From NCBI GenBank assembly GCA_022577435.1, contig JAKOON010000007.1:13796426-13860425 (forward strand): 64,000 nt of DNA, read 5' to 3'. The position numbers and the translations under genes were made by a program. This DNA comes from Embiotoca jacksoni. Its lineage: Eukaryota; Chordata; Actinopteri; Embiotocidae. Positions 37,970 through 50,900 of the stretch are shown in pieces; positions within the stretch are counted from its first letter, which is position 1, and every line of letters begins with the position of its first letter. Under the pieces are notes generated by a model. The model made no database searches, was not told the DNA's origin, and saw nothing but the letters and a program-made list of their open reading frames with translations.

Positions 37970-38471
37970 GTAGGTGTCACATCTCATCCTGTCTGTTGAT
38001 TTTTTTTTTTTCTCTTTTATTTTGCAATTTTCTGGTTCTATTTCCTGTTTTATTTTGGTACTTATCTCTTGTGTCATTTCAGGTCACCTCACTTCCGGTC
38101 CCTCGTGTTTTCCCGCCTTCTGTGATTGTCTGCCGCACCCTGGTTGTTTCCACCTACGACCTATTGACTCTCTTTCCTCCTGTGTATATATACTTGTTTC
38201 ACCCCTCACTTCTTTGCCAGCCTGGTGCAGTTCATAGCTCTCCGTTCCAGCGGTTCCTGTCCGTGAGTCTGTCCTGAGTTTTTCTCTTTTTGGATCTGTC
38301 TTTGCCTGCCCCTTGCCTGAATGGATTCTTTACTGGTTTTGACTTCTGGAATAATTTTTGACTCTGCTTTTTGGATTATTCCCTGGTTTTTCTGAACCGT
38401 CAAATCTGTTAACCAAAGCTGTTACCGAGTCGCGCTGTTGTGTTCTACACTTTCTGCCCTGTTACAGTAGG
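37970..38471 (+). mobile_element. Solo LTR with 5-bp target-site duplication
   Basis: The unit 37975-38466 (492 bp) starts TGTCAC and ends GTTACA, giving the TG...CA termini of an LTR. It is flanked by a perfect direct repeat GTAGG at 37970-37974 and 38467-38471. A TATA-type box (TGTATATATA) lies at about 38181-38190, about 40% of the way from the 3' end, which suits a U3 promoter with transcription to the right. T-rich/C-rich wording and a lack of coding frames fit an LTR. There is no internal region or second LTR nearby, so it is a solo LTR from LTR-LTR recombination. A gypsy-type origin is likely from the 5-bp duplication but is not proved. Confidence 0.85.
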
Positions 38472-38589
38472 TTCCTTTTTGTCTACAGAGAAAGTTTGCA
38501 GATGTCACAATGTTTGTATTTTACACAACAATAAAGTGACTGTGTCACTTAGTAAAATTATAGTTTTAAATGTTGTTTTTTTTGGATGC

Positions 38590-38670
38590 TGAGAGCGAAC
38601 CTAAAACCAGAGTGAAATTCCTTGCATGTGTCAACATACATGGCCAATAAAGCAATTCTGATTCTGATGC
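38590..38670 (+). repeat. LINE-type 3' tail with TTCTGA repeats
   Basis: 'Gtgaaattccttgcatgtgt', 'catacatggccaataaagca' and 'attctgattctgatgctga' are the typical end of a fish LINE or LINE-tailed SINE, including an AATAAA signal and short TTCTGA tandem repeats. Only about 80 bp is recognisable, so the clade (L2 or Rex1-like) is open. Confidence 0.5.
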
Positions 38671-41600
38671 TGACATGCAGAAATACAAGTAAAATCTTTT
38701 AAATAGCAACGTACATGTCTTCAACAGTAACAAGGTGTTTTGGACACATGGTCCAAGTAATATTTAGCAGCTATCTTGTGTGTGACAGATACTAAGACTG
38801 AGCTTCCCTTTTTAATGTACACTGCTTTTCCCAGTTGTTTTGATATTAACAGGGGTCATGAAGGATGTGATGCACGTGTCCTGAAGGGAAAACTAGTTCT
38901 ACTGCAATATCACACAAGCTGATGAGATCTAGCTTTGCAATCAACATGCATTCATATTCATTGTAAAGTTTCCACAGTGGTGACAAGTAAAACAAATCCT
39001 TCAGTGTGATACATCATATTGTGAGCTCCAAACAGCAGTTCACCACCAGGAACTTTCAGTGAGGTGTGCATAACAACCAGCTGATGGATGTCTGCCGCTC
39101 CTGATGGCCTGAAAAAGCTAACCTGAGTTGATCCTAATGGCTCCACGGTCTGATGATTACACATCCAGTAATAGAATGTGTGAGCATGTGTGTGTGTGTG
39201 TATGTGCGTCTGGGAGATCACATGGCTCATAAGAAATCTTCCATAGGGATAGGTTGCAGCAGATTGGTGCAGCCGTTAGGGAAAGCGCCACCACATCCAA
39301 CAATTTAGTTCTGAGCCTCGATTTCCTCCCGGGGCTTGCAGCAGTGTTTGTTTTTCCTAAACATTGTTTACTTTCTGGGGTGTGTGTGTGTGTGCGCACA
39401 TTTGTGTTTATATTAGTTTTTCATAGATCCAACGCTAAAATTGGATGCCTAGAAGTAATAAAATTTAAATCCCTGTCAACTTCAATGCCATGAAAAATAG
39501 ATTACCTTTACTGTGGCTAACTGGCATAGTTTCTGTCAGGTATTTTTTATTTCAGGTAATGTTTGCAATGAGGCATCTCCCTGTGCACGTGTACTACAAA
39601 CAGTATGAACACCACCACATAATTCATCACATACTGTACTGTAATTAATACAATTCAACAGCATGCTATTACACATCATGTTATCATGTTGGAGGATGCT
39701 GGCCCGTAATCAGTTAGAGCCAATTAGGTGGAGGTCAGAAGGCCATTTGAAGTTATTTACATGCATGTATGTGGCTGCCGAGCGAGCTGTACTCAGCTCT
39801 GTTTATTCAGTTTTTCACTTATTTGTTTTTTCAAAGACTAGCCTTCTTCCCTGCACTTAATGCAACTTTCTTCTTTGGCCTCATCAGCAAATATGAGAAA
39901 AAAAAATCAGCCCCTGTGGGTATGAAGTAGGTCAAACTGTTAGTAGTTAATTTGGGCTTGGTTCAGATGGGCTTCAAACAGCACTTATTTTTCTGTTCAC
40001 TTAACTCCCTCTCTGGATAATAGATGATGCTGTCCAAAGCCCTTAATCTTATAACATTGGCATATTCCAAACTTATATTTTTCTAAACCATAATTTCATG
40101 CTCTTGGTTAATGTGAAGAGCAATTCTTTGTACCGTGGTTGTATGATACAAACACTCGGTGGAGCGCATCATTAACTCTAGATGGTGTAATCTGTGTTAG
40201 AAAATGGAGTATCAGACACTGAGGGCTAACAGTGAAGTCACTGCCATTACGCATGCATTGCTGATGTTGTTTCCGAGCCATCGTGCTGTGTGCAGCACAT
40301 GTCACTCACTTGTCATGGTATTTCACACTCAATATCCGATCACCGCAGCCATGAGAATACTTCAGTCGTATCGCCTTCTCAGACACTTTCATATTGGAAA
40401 TTACAAACACATGATAAGGAAGAATAAGACTCTGGACTGGACCCACCTGACTCACATACTGCTGCATGTAGCTGCACATTTAAACATTTTGTGAATAATT
40501 ATTTCAACAATACATGAAACAGTAAAGACTACAGCCCAGGGTCTGATCAGGTTGGAAGGTGAGGCAATAATAAATGTACTTTTCAGTTGTTTGTTTTAAG
40601 TCAAGCACATAAATCTGTAATGTTATTTATACAGATTAAATAAGGAACTCATTAAAATGTGGGGGCTGTAAAGATAATTAGTTATTTGATTACTAATTTA
40701 AATTCAGAGTTAAAATAACTTGCTTCCTAAATATAGTTTTAATACACTTAGATGTATCATAACTGCCGTCTGTATAGTTCCGTCATTGACAGAAAATTTC
40801 AGAACTAATATAGTTTATGTTGCATGTTTATGCATTAGGTTTGACATTTGACTAAGCTTCATTGGCCTATTTGATGATTTTCTATTGATTATTTAACCAA
40901 AATCTTGAATGTAAAATCATGGTTTTGTAAGTGTTACTGTAGCTGAAAACTGCTTTTTGGTACCACCTGACATTTAGTCAGCTGACCTACAATAATACAA
41001 TAATATACTGTATCTCAGGAAGTATCTGCTCTGCAACATGCCATTAAAAAAAGAAGGCATAGAAGGAATATATACCTTTTCACACAATATGTAGACATGC
41101 TTTTGTACCACATTGTATTTTCACTATCACTCAAATATGAATCATCGTGACATGCAGCTGATGCAATAAACACTGAATCAGCTCTAAAGTTTGTCAGTTG
41201 CATTAAAGTCTGAACATTACTGATGTGATTTATGAGCTCCAAAGTTAGTGCAGGCAACAGGAATGCCACACAGATGGGCTGTAATTTAGACGCTAAGTGG
41301 CGTATATGGATTTTAATAGACTGAGAACTGTCTCTAACAGTAGAATCTTTTGATTTAGATCCTTTTACTGCCCCATGGTCTCAGGGGCTGTGCTCACAGT
41401 TAACATTCAGGAGGATGAATTAGACCTGTATATATTTCTTTTACTTTGGCATCAAGGATGCTGATTTAACAACAAACATATCTATCTATCTATCTATCTA
41501 TCTACGATCATACAATGGGCTGATGTTACTAGATTGAAGTGCTCTGCCACTAAGAAACCTATCCTGCTTTTTTCCTTTGCTTATTTAACTTGGTTTGTTT

Positions 41601-41759
41601 CATCATTAGTTTCCCCAGTGCTGTTAATGATTGATGAAATCTTATTTTTCTGGGGTTGGGGGGCATTAATTATTACCAGCTTCCGAATGGAGGTTCGACT
41701 GAAAACATTTGAGACCCCTGGTTTAACCAGTTAGTTAACCAGTAACATAGCGTGACACT
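38671..41759. other. Non-coding stretch with small microsatellites
   Basis: Contains short GT tracts at about 39184-39202 and 39379-39394 and a (TATC)n tract at 41479-41503. No gene or larger repeat was recognised. Confidence 0.45.
41479..41503. repeat. (TATC)n microsatellite
   Basis: About six tetranucleotide units. Confidence 0.9.
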
Positions 41760-41761
41760 TA

Positions 41762-43382
41762 CAGTGGCGTGAAAAAGTGTTTGTCCCCTTCCTGATTTCT
41801 TATTTTTTTGCATGTCTGTCACACTTAAATGTTTCAGATCATCAAACAAATTTAAATATTAGTAATAGATAACACAAGTAAACACAAAATGCAGTTTTTA
41901 AATGAAGGTTTTTATTATTAAGGGAGAAAACAATCCAAACCCACATGGCCCTGTGTGAAAAAGTGTTTGTCCCCTAAACCTAATAACTGGTTGGGCCACC
42001 CTTAGCAGCAACAACTGCAATCAAGCGTTTGCGATAACTTGCAATGAGTCTTTTACAGCTGTGGAGGAATTTTGGCCCACTCATCTTTGCAGAGTTGTTG
42101 TAATTCAGCCACATTGGAGGGTTTTCCAGCATCAACCGCCTTTTTAAGGTCATGCCACAGCATCTCAATAGGATTCAGGTCAGGACTTTGACTAGGCCAC
42201 TCCAAAGTCTTCATTTTGTTTTTCTTCAGCCATTCAGAGGTGGACTTGCTGGTGTGTTTTGGATCATTGTCCTGCTGCAGAACCCAAGTTGGCTTCAGCT
42301 TGAGGTCACGAACAGATGGCCGGACATTCTCCTTCAGGATATTTTGGGAGACAGTAGAATTCATGGTTCCATTTATCACAGCAAGTCTTCCAGGTCCTGA
42401 AGCAGCAAAACAGCCCCAGACCATCACACTTCCACCGCCATATTTTACTGTTGGTATGATGTTCTTTTTCTGAACTGCGGTGTTACTTTTACGCCAGATG
42501 TAACGGGACACACACTTTCCAAAAAGTTCAACTTTTGTCTCGTCAGTCCACAGAGTATTTTCCCAAAAGTCTTGGGGATCATCAAGATGTTTTCTGGCAA
42601 AAATGAGATGAGCCTTAAATGTTCTTTTTGCTCAGCTGTGGTTTTCGCCTTGGAACTCTGCCATGCGGGTCATTTTTGCCCAGTCTCTTTCTTATGGTGG
42701 AGTCATGAACACTGACTTTAACTGAAGAAAGTGAGGCCTGCAGTTCTTTGGATGTTGTTGTGGGGTCTTTTGTGACCTCTCAGATGAGTCGTCGCTGTGC
42801 TCTTGGGGTAATTTTGGTCGGCCAGCCACTCCTGGGAAGGTTCACCACTGCTCCATGTTTTCTCCATTTGTGGATAATGGCTCTCACTGTGGTTCTCTGG
42901 AGTCCCAAAGCTTTAGAAATGGCTTTAGAACATTTTCCAGACTGACAGATCTCAATTACTTTCTTTCTCATTTGTTCCTGAATTTCTTTGGATCTCAGCA
43001 TGATGTCGAGCTTTTGAGGATCTTTTGGTCGACTTCACTTTGTCAGGCAGGTCCTATTTAAGTGATTTATTGATTGAGAACAGGTGTGACAGTAATCAGG
43101 CCTGGGTGTGGCTAGAGAAATTGAACTCAGGTGTGATAAACCACAGTTAAGTTATGTTTTAACAGGAGGGGGCAAACACTTTCTCACACAGGTCCATGTG
43201 GGTTTGGATTTTTTTTTTTCTCCCTTAATAATAAAAACCTTCATTTAAAAACTGCATTTTGTGTTTACTTGTGTTATCTTTGACTAATATTAAAATTTGT
43301 TTGATGATCTGAAACATTTAAGTGTGACAGACATGCAAAAAAATTGGAAATCAGGAAGGGGAAAACACTTTTCACACCACTG
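41762..43382 (-). mobile_element. Tc1-like transposon with both terminal repeats
   Basis: The element starts CAGTGGCGTG and ends CACACCACTG, and is flanked by TA on both sides (41760-41761 and 43383-43384), the target duplication of Tc1/mariner transposons. Its 1621-bp length is normal for Tc1. The terminal inverted repeats are about 215 bp (41762-41977 and 43168-43382). Each contains an outer and an inner copy of a roughly 20-bp motif GTGAAAAAGTGTTTGTCCCC (41769 and 41955 on the left; complements at about 43358 and 43168 on the right). This is an IR/DR layout like that of Sleeping Beauty-type fish elements. The transposase gene is on the minus strand and broken. Confidence 0.92.
41985..43001 (-). 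pseudogene. Tc1-like transposase, disrupted
   Basis: The N-terminal part (43001-42780) begins MLRSKEIQEQMRKKVIEI and has a paired-like helix-turn-helix with CSKAISKALGLQRTTVRAII, the DNA-binding half. The C-terminal part (42511-42053) has SVMVWGCFAASG, then QQDNDPKHTS (second Asp of the DDE triad) and SPDLNPIEMLWHDL (third acidic residue). Between them, at about 42512-42780, the frame is lost. Near the C-terminus a 2-bp deletion at about 42059, relative to the copy at 62615, shifts the last 25 or so codons out of frame. The transposase would be about 330-340 residues in intact relatives. This copy cannot encode a full protein. Confidence 0.88.
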
Positions 43383-43384
43383 TA

Positions 43385-43683
43385 GGTGACGCATAATCCC
43401 AGTCATCAATCAATATTTCACCTTTTTTCTTCATGTTTTTTTCAGGCCTGCCTTCTCCATTTGGTCACACGCTCTCATCCATATCACACCGAGTGTCTCC
43501 TCATCCGTTACACCTGAGAACTCATCTTATTGCTTGCCTGATCCATCCCTGGATATCTACCGCAGATATTTCCAAGCAACCGGCATTCATTGCATTCAAG
43601 AGCAGCATCTGATCATATGGCTGGTGGTGGGGAACTTCTCACCTCTATGATGAAAAGAATCCCTCTATGGGTTTGAGGAATGG
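43385..43683. other. Short non-coding spacer
   Basis: Nothing recognised between the Tc1 element and the transposase scrap. Confidence 0.4.
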
Positions 43684-43956
43684 AGATTAAGGTGGGAGGA
43701 AATGTGTCACCATCCTGGGATGGGCTGTAAACCACTCAGTGACAGGAGGAGGACGGTGAAACGTCACATTGTCCCATACAATTATAAAATGTCTCACCTC
43801 ATACTGGAACAGTTTAAAGGTATTAATTGGAGCAACATTTGTCATGGTTGTGAAACATCTTTCTGGTCTAAGTCGGTTAACTTGAAACCTAAAAAATAGT
43901 GAATATTTACTTGACAGTGTGGCTGGATTTCTTTGCACTGTAGACCTTAACCACAC
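43684..43956 (-). pseudogene. IS630-like DDE transposase fragment
   Basis: The minus-strand frame contains VRHFIIVWDNVTFH, then TEWFTAHPRMVTHFLPP. This matches the second catalytic region of DDE_3-type (IS630/Tc1-mariner superfamily) transposases that are abundant in fish, where MDNVAFH and HPRM...FLPPYSP are conserved. The D of WDN is the expected catalytic Asp. Only this part survives: the following NPIE-type segment is absent and the upstream part is out of frame or lost. It is a decayed scrap, not related by sequence to the adjacent Tc1 element. Confidence 0.65.
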
Positions 43957-45912
43957 ACAAATAGGCTAACAAAAAGTCATTATCTAACCTGTGTTGGCTC
44001 ATGCAGTATAAAATACCTCTGTAACTTCTGTTCTGATATGCCATCCCCTGTCATAAATTCCCCCCGTCCTGCAAAGGGGTGCAGAAAAATGAACTCCATC
44101 AGGAAGCTGGATACAATTTCTCTGACACATACAACCTTGGTCCAGTAAGAATATCTGTGTATCCTGCTGACATGTGATCTTCTGAATCTATTTGGGACAG
44201 CTTGTCTCACTGAACTCTAAACAGTTCCTTTCAAGATGCATCATTCATCAATTTCAGCCCCTGTTTATGAGCCGCAGATGATACCCCACAAGCTCAATAG
44301 CTGGCAGACATTTAACGATATGTCACACAGGCATTCTCAGACAACCCACGCTTTAGGCTTTTACTAATCCAATGCTTCAGGTGTTGACAACATGAAATGC
44401 TCAAGGCGTCGAGCAAAGCTGATCACATACTATTGTTACCATGACAGCACTTAATCAACCTCCATCGCAGGTGGGCTTTGCAGAATTGTCATTACTCACT
44501 AGTGTGCATGTAACTCCACCGGCGGAGGCACGTGTTTTTTTTCTTTTTTTTTTTCCTCGAAATCTGTCTTTGTTTGTGATGATGGTAAAGTACCAGCACT
44601 TTCTGCTGATGGAGAGGTTCAGCAGATAAATGATGAAAGGGGTTTTCTGAGAACCGCTGTTATGGCTCTTTGAACTATTTTTACTGCCTTATTTTCCATG
44701 ATTGCTGGAAGGTCAGACTCTTCCAAGACAACCTCGCTGCACAGGCTTACAGAAAAACTGTGTGGTTTGTTTACATTGGGATGTCAGTGTAGTACACTGT
44801 GGTAATTCAATGGTTCAATTAGTTGTCTTACACTTTTCAAATTTTCTGCCGTGAACCATATTTACTCTGAAACTTTATTCTCAAATCTGAAACATGGTTC
44901 TAGTTCTGTACTTTTTAAATGATTGTTTATCACCAGGACTACAGAGGCAGAACGTGAAACCATGATTTGATGCGGTGACACCTTCTGGATGGTTTCCTAC
45001 TTTTGGAATAAGCCTAGAAAAATGTGTATGTTTTGAATCACAACCTATTATTATATTTTAATTGAACAACAACACATTCTTCAATGAGCTGAAACACTGA
45101 TGGCAGATTCATTTTGAGGCTTTTTTTTAAGCTTGATTGTTAAATGTCCTAGCTATTTTTTAACGGTGCCTTCTCTGTTTCTGCAGCCATAATCTCTTCC
45201 TTTTTCACAATTTCAGAACTATTAGCGATCACCATACAAGAGCAACACAGTGCAAATGTGTTTTTTACATCTAGTAAATATTTTCACCATCTGTGTGTTT
45301 ACTTTTTGCATGATTTCTTTCTCTAGTGCAGGAAAAAACAACCAAAAATACATTTCATTTAATTTATTTTGCAGTTCAAATTTAATGAGTTATTTAAACC
45401 TCTTTGTATACATTTGTAAGTGGGCTTGTAAAAGAGCACAAGTGTGATCCTCTATCTAACTCCAGAATGTGCTATTGAAAAGGCTTAACTGTTGTAGCTG
45501 CCATCTCTTACAGTGACATGCACAGGACTCAGAGGTTTAAACACTTGAAGAGAGTCGCTTCGAGAGGACACTCAAGTATTCCCTTTAATGAATCAGGCCT
45601 GTAACACTGATGCCTGTTGACCTGGGTCATGTGATTAAGCTCTTCAGCCAGGGTCAGTGTTTCCAATTTCCATTAATATTCTGATATATTGTATGCAGTT
45701 TCAGTTTGTAATAGCTGGGAGAAACTCATCAGCTCAGTGAGACATCCACCAATGTCAATATCAAGTGGATGAGAGCATTTTCAGGTGTTGAATCTGCATT
45801 GTATGATGTGTGCGAGTTCACCTTTTGTGATAGTGGGAGCCAAAAAAGTATAAACTTAAAAAGACACGGACTCCCGTCGAGGATTCTCTGATCATGTTTA
45901 TGTGTAAGGGGC

Positions 45913-45913
<1 letters not shown>
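43957..45913. other. Non-coding stretch, nothing recognised
   Basis: No gene, RNA or repeat family was recognised. Confidence 0.45.
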
Positions 45914-45973
<60 letters not shown>

Positions 45974-45984
45974 CGCGTGTGTGT
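45914..45984. repeat. (TG)n-(CG)n alternating tract
   Basis: About 50 bp of TG repeats run into GCGCGCGCGCG and back into TG, making about 71 bp of unbroken alternating purine-pyrimidine. Confidence 0.97.
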
Positions 45985-47689
45985 AGAGATAACAGAAGAA
46001 GAAAAAGTCAGGTCGGGTCTCCTGTAGCCTTCACAACTCCCCTGCATCAAACTGAAGGCTGCATTTTTGAATTGGCTTCATCAGTAATGCAGCCAGACTG
46101 TCAGTTTGGCAGGTACAGTACAGGACACACGAGTGCAGCACTCTAAAGGAAATCTGGCTGTGTTACAAAAGACGTCATCCACACAGAGTTAATAGCACCT
46201 TTAAAAACGTGCCACACAGGATGAAAATAATCACATGGCCTTGAGAGCATCCTTTTTTTTTAACACCACAGCAATGCCAGGAAAACATGTGGTTTGTGTG
46301 AAAAGAGGAGGTGGAGATCATTTTGTTTGAAGCATGAAATGACATTAATTTTTTTGCCCTACAGTTAATGAAGCTAACTAAAAGATAAAACGTATTGAAT
46401 TCTCCACTGATACAAATTAAATGTTAATTTGAAGTTTATGAGTCTCAGTTAAAATTAAAGTACAGTCAAAATTAAATCTTATATATTAGAGGCTTTTTTT
46501 GACTTTCAATTATACTACTTTTATAATACCGCGGGCAAAATTTTTGTTCCTTATTTGGAGGCATTTCAAGTTGAAAACACGACTTCATATGTTCTCCGTG
46601 GCGTTTCTTATTGCCGCTGGGGTTATTTGCTGTAAATGTCACCTGGGACGCTGAGTGACAAAATAATGACAACCTTTTTTTGAGGCAGAGCAATTTCAAA
46701 TTGAATGAGCAGGATGTGCGTGGTGAACAATGTGTGCGCTCGCCTCCCGATTGCTCTTTGTCAATACCATTCTGACATCTCTCCGAGAATGTGTTCCGAC
46801 AAATACATTGGACGTCTCACAAACACAAACTGAGAGGAAAAATACAGATTTAAACACATACATGCGTTGTCCACTCAACGCTGTTTGTTTTGAAACTCCC
46901 TTTGGATAAATGTGGAGGCAGCAATAGATCAGTTTGAGGCGATGTCACAATGCATTAAACACGTTTTCCAAGAAGTGCTTTTTTTCTGGAATATTGCAGC
47001 ATAAATCTAACCGAGGGCTCGCTCATACCTGCACGTCCAGAAAATATTAGTTAATTAAAGTGTCATTGAACCAGCTCGGATGTGTGACAGAAAAATCCAT
47101 TCATTCCATTAACGTAGTAACTGTATCTATTTGCATGTCAAAGATTGTATTGAGTTGTGATTTGACAAATACATGTCTCATTTATTCTTGTTATGTGACA
47201 CTTTCACCAGAGTAAAACGATTAGTTTGAGTTACTGAAGGTCAAACTTTGGAATTTCAAACAACACTTCATGTATTTTTTTTCATTTTTGTTTTGATCTT
47301 TTTGCACCCTTTTTAGGCCTTATTACTAAAGGTGTAATCTATCATATCTTGTATGAAACATATTCCCCCTGGATATTTTTGAAGGCTTCAACATGTGCTT
47401 GTCAAGGCAGGTGCATGTGTTTACATTGCGTGTGTTAATTAAATTGCTTGCAGGATTTGGAAATTCATTGCAAAATGTGACACTTTGGATTTAACTTTTT
47501 TTTTTTTTTAAATGTTACCAAATGATTCAAACCGTGAAACTGCTGAAGTCATTGCCATAATAGGAAATACCAGCTTTAACACGTTACATATATGTAGAGA
47601 TATCTAACTGTCGTGTATGTGTTTACCATTTTGCTCCAAGCATCAGTGTAAATTTACATCAAGTTTAGTTGTGATCAGGTTTTCGGTTG
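45985..47689. other. Non-coding stretch, nothing recognised
   Basis: Intergenic sequence without recognised genes or repeats. The frames at 46472-46699 and 46696-46878 have no support. Confidence 0.45.
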
Positions 47690-47930
47690 ACAAATGTAAC
47701 AATACAACTATCACTACTATGACCACCATCACTAAAAGTCCTGAATTCAAAATGTTACATAAGTAAAGGCACATGAGTAAGCAGCTAAAGTAAAATATCA
47801 GAAGTAAAAGTACTTTCAGTGTCATTATATTTTTACATCATTGGATCATTACAACATATGCATTCATCTGAATTTGATGTTGAAGATAAATGAAATTAAG
47901 TCATTTATGCATACTTTATATGCAGTTTAT
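47690..47930 (+). repeat. Dispersed fish repeat, decayed copy
   Basis: 'Aaaagtcctgaattcaaaat' followed by 'gttacataagtaaaggcaca' and 'agaagtaaaagtacttt', then 'catcattggatcattacaa' and 'atgcatactttatatgc', follow the order of a well-known percomorph repeat. It is diverged and has no coding capacity. Confidence 0.6.
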
Positions 47931-50900
47931 GTAAAACAATACATCATATTTGTAATAGAAGTAAAGGCATTAGTTGATGGACAGGAAATGATTTAGCTCC
48001 TACTGTATATTGTTCATGGATTGACTGTCATTCTTTGGATGAATCATCCCAACTGTGATAATTCATTTTTTTCCCGTCAGCTACACAAAAGAAGACATTT
48101 CGAGATGTGACTTTGTAACAACATATTTGTATTCAACATAATAAATTGTGGAAAATTATAATGGAAACTTTTTACAATTTATTATGTTTAATATTCAAAA
48201 GTATTAATTTATTGATGGAAAAATATTGTCAAATGAATAGACAAGGAACAAATGTTTACCATTTATACCATTTACTAATAAATGTTGAGAAATTAAAATG
48301 TGTGCTCCAAAAAATTTACAAAAATTTACAAAAAGTATTTTTTTTTTTTTACTTTCTGCCACTACTAATTCCATATAGCATCATACTGTTCATATCTCTT
48401 TGGAATAACACTATGTAATGGGTGCCAAATAGTCTGAATGGAAGGTGGTACAATGTAAAGGATAATGAGAATACTTAACAAGAAAAAGTAATTCGGCACT
48501 TTTTTGTTGACAGTCGTTAACATTCTTAGTTTCTAGCCCTGAATTGAAATCCATCTTAAGTAAAACATTTCAAGTAACATTTTCCTGGTGTTGAACCATG
48601 GCATTATGAAATGAAGCTCCTCAAATGTTAAGTGTGGCTAGCCTATGTGTTACTCCTATGCTGTCAAACCCTGCAGTGGTAGATGAGGTTCTCCTATCAG
48701 AGTCTCCAAGTCGCTCTGCAAAGGACTGACACAAAAGCAGGGAGTCATAAAACATTCAGCATCATTCAAAGTCTCCTCTCCCATGCACGCTTAGACAATG
48801 TGACATTCAAAACAACAAGAGAATGTCGGTCCAGGAAGCACATTTCAGGAAATCTTTTTTTTGAGAATAATGAAATGTAGACAGGAGAGAAAAAAAACCG
48901 TGTGGGAAAAATGGTTCAGTTTGACACATTTTACTGTCACCCATTGTGTAGTGAAGAGGTTCCAATAAAGTCATAATATTTTTCTTTGTCAGGCATACAG
49001 AAATTTGAATTAATAAAGCATCATTTTAAGTGGAAAATGAGCACACTTCCTGTTTTCATACAGGATCTTTTTTGAGCAAATCACAACTCATTTGGACACA
49101 ATTTGAGAGTCTGTCGTTCTTTGAGCTATCTTTACATTACACAGTCAAAATGGCAAACAAGATGTATCCCTTATGCAAATGCAGCTCTCCAGAATTAAAG
49201 TCGGCTTGAAAATGTGTCATTCGTGGTGCTAATTTCTCAGTTTTATTGTTTTATGAGGTCTTTAAAATGTAAGTGCTCCTTTTTCTTCCTGCACCTATTA
49301 GCACACAGAGCTGTGAGGCAATTCTGTGAAAAGAAAAAAAAAAAAATCAGGTAACCGAGAGTTGAACTGTTTAAGCGCTAAACAGTGGGTTTGATGAATT
49401 ACAAGTCAGTTAGTCCATTTTGCTGACAGAATGCTAATGTATTTATGACCCTGAGACTGAGAGAAAATGAAATCATCATATATTTCCAAACACTCATGCA
49501 GTGTTTTAGATTAGGGGAATGTATTTGGGATGGAAACACATTCTATGAATAAATTGTTTGAATTCCCTTTTCGAAACAACTCTTCACTCGAACATTGCCC
49601 GGCTTTCTTTCAACAATCCGGCCCTTGAATTTACAGGGAAAGTGGAGAATCTGCTCGAAAGAAAATCTTAATTTCAGGGCACGACAGGACACCCTCGATT
49701 CCTCCAAGTCGGGAGAGTTGTACTTTGAATCAAAAACACAAAATCAACTTTAATTTTTGGAGTGGCTTCTTTTGATTTAAAGTCATGGAATAAAATGCAG
49801 CCAATTTCATATGATTTGGTGGTTATCCCATTTTACATTTTCATCAAATCATATTCTCGGGCCATATCTGTAAAATTGAGAAATCATCAGAGCTGAAGTA
49901 GTGGGATATTGGAGGTTCAGCTTCATCAGCAGTCTGTGCTGCTGAAATGAGAGACCTTCAGTGGGCTCCTTCATCCCCCCACCTCCCTCCCATTCATTTT
50001 CTTCCTCTGTTATTTTTTTTAAACTCTCCATCTCTCACTCTCATTTGGTTTTTTGCTCCTCACTCAACTGCACAAGATGTGGTGAGATCACATGGAGACC
50101 ATTTTATCTCCACTTGTGTGAAATAATTTAATTAAACAAAGTTGCAGCTATGCATAGCATATCCTGATCATAACATTTTTATTAGTGTATTGAGAGGTGC
50201 GGAGGGTACAATACTCAGGAGCTGTGCTCCAGATGTAGTGGAGATGATAGCTTTTATAGCCCTCATAGATAGCATGTGCTTTAATATCTTTATCAAGAAT
50301 ACTGGGTATATTCAGTGTAGTTTCATGAAGGGGGAGGATTTGGGTCACCTATCTATTATGCCTGAAAGACCCACTGGAGACGCTATGATGTTAAAGTAAT
50401 ATGCTTTCTTTCAACATTACTGGGACTTGTTTGGCTTATAATTAATTTTCCTTACCCCCATATCAATAATATTTAATTAAATTGATACCCTATTGATCAT
50501 CATTCAGTCATTTCGCATGGTAATTAATGGCTAAAATGCTGTGGCATGCTAATCTGAACCTCAATTTCATTCTCATCGGACTGCATTCTCAGAAGTGGTT
50601 TGCAATGTAATATGCAATACGCTGATGGCTTATTAAGATCTTTACAGTCATTTAATCTGAGACTGTGGTCAATTATATCTCTCTGGAGTAGCATTGCAGC
50701 TTAATTTGATATAAACAAAACAATAGACTGTGAAGCTGTGGTCATGATGGAAGTTGATACACCCTCACTCTCTCGCTCTGTCTCTCCACAAGCCTGTGCT
50801 GGAATGCAAGACAGTCAGGACCTGCACTGCAAGCCTCCTCAAGGGACCTCCTGTGTTGTTGGTAAACAATAAATAATATTAATTTCATGCTGGACACCTT

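Noticed and set aside
42152..42473. Plus-strand open frames within the Tc1 elements (also at 62709-62958)
   Set aside because: They are the reverse-strand shadow of the transposase gene; they are shared by both copies only because the DNA is homologous.
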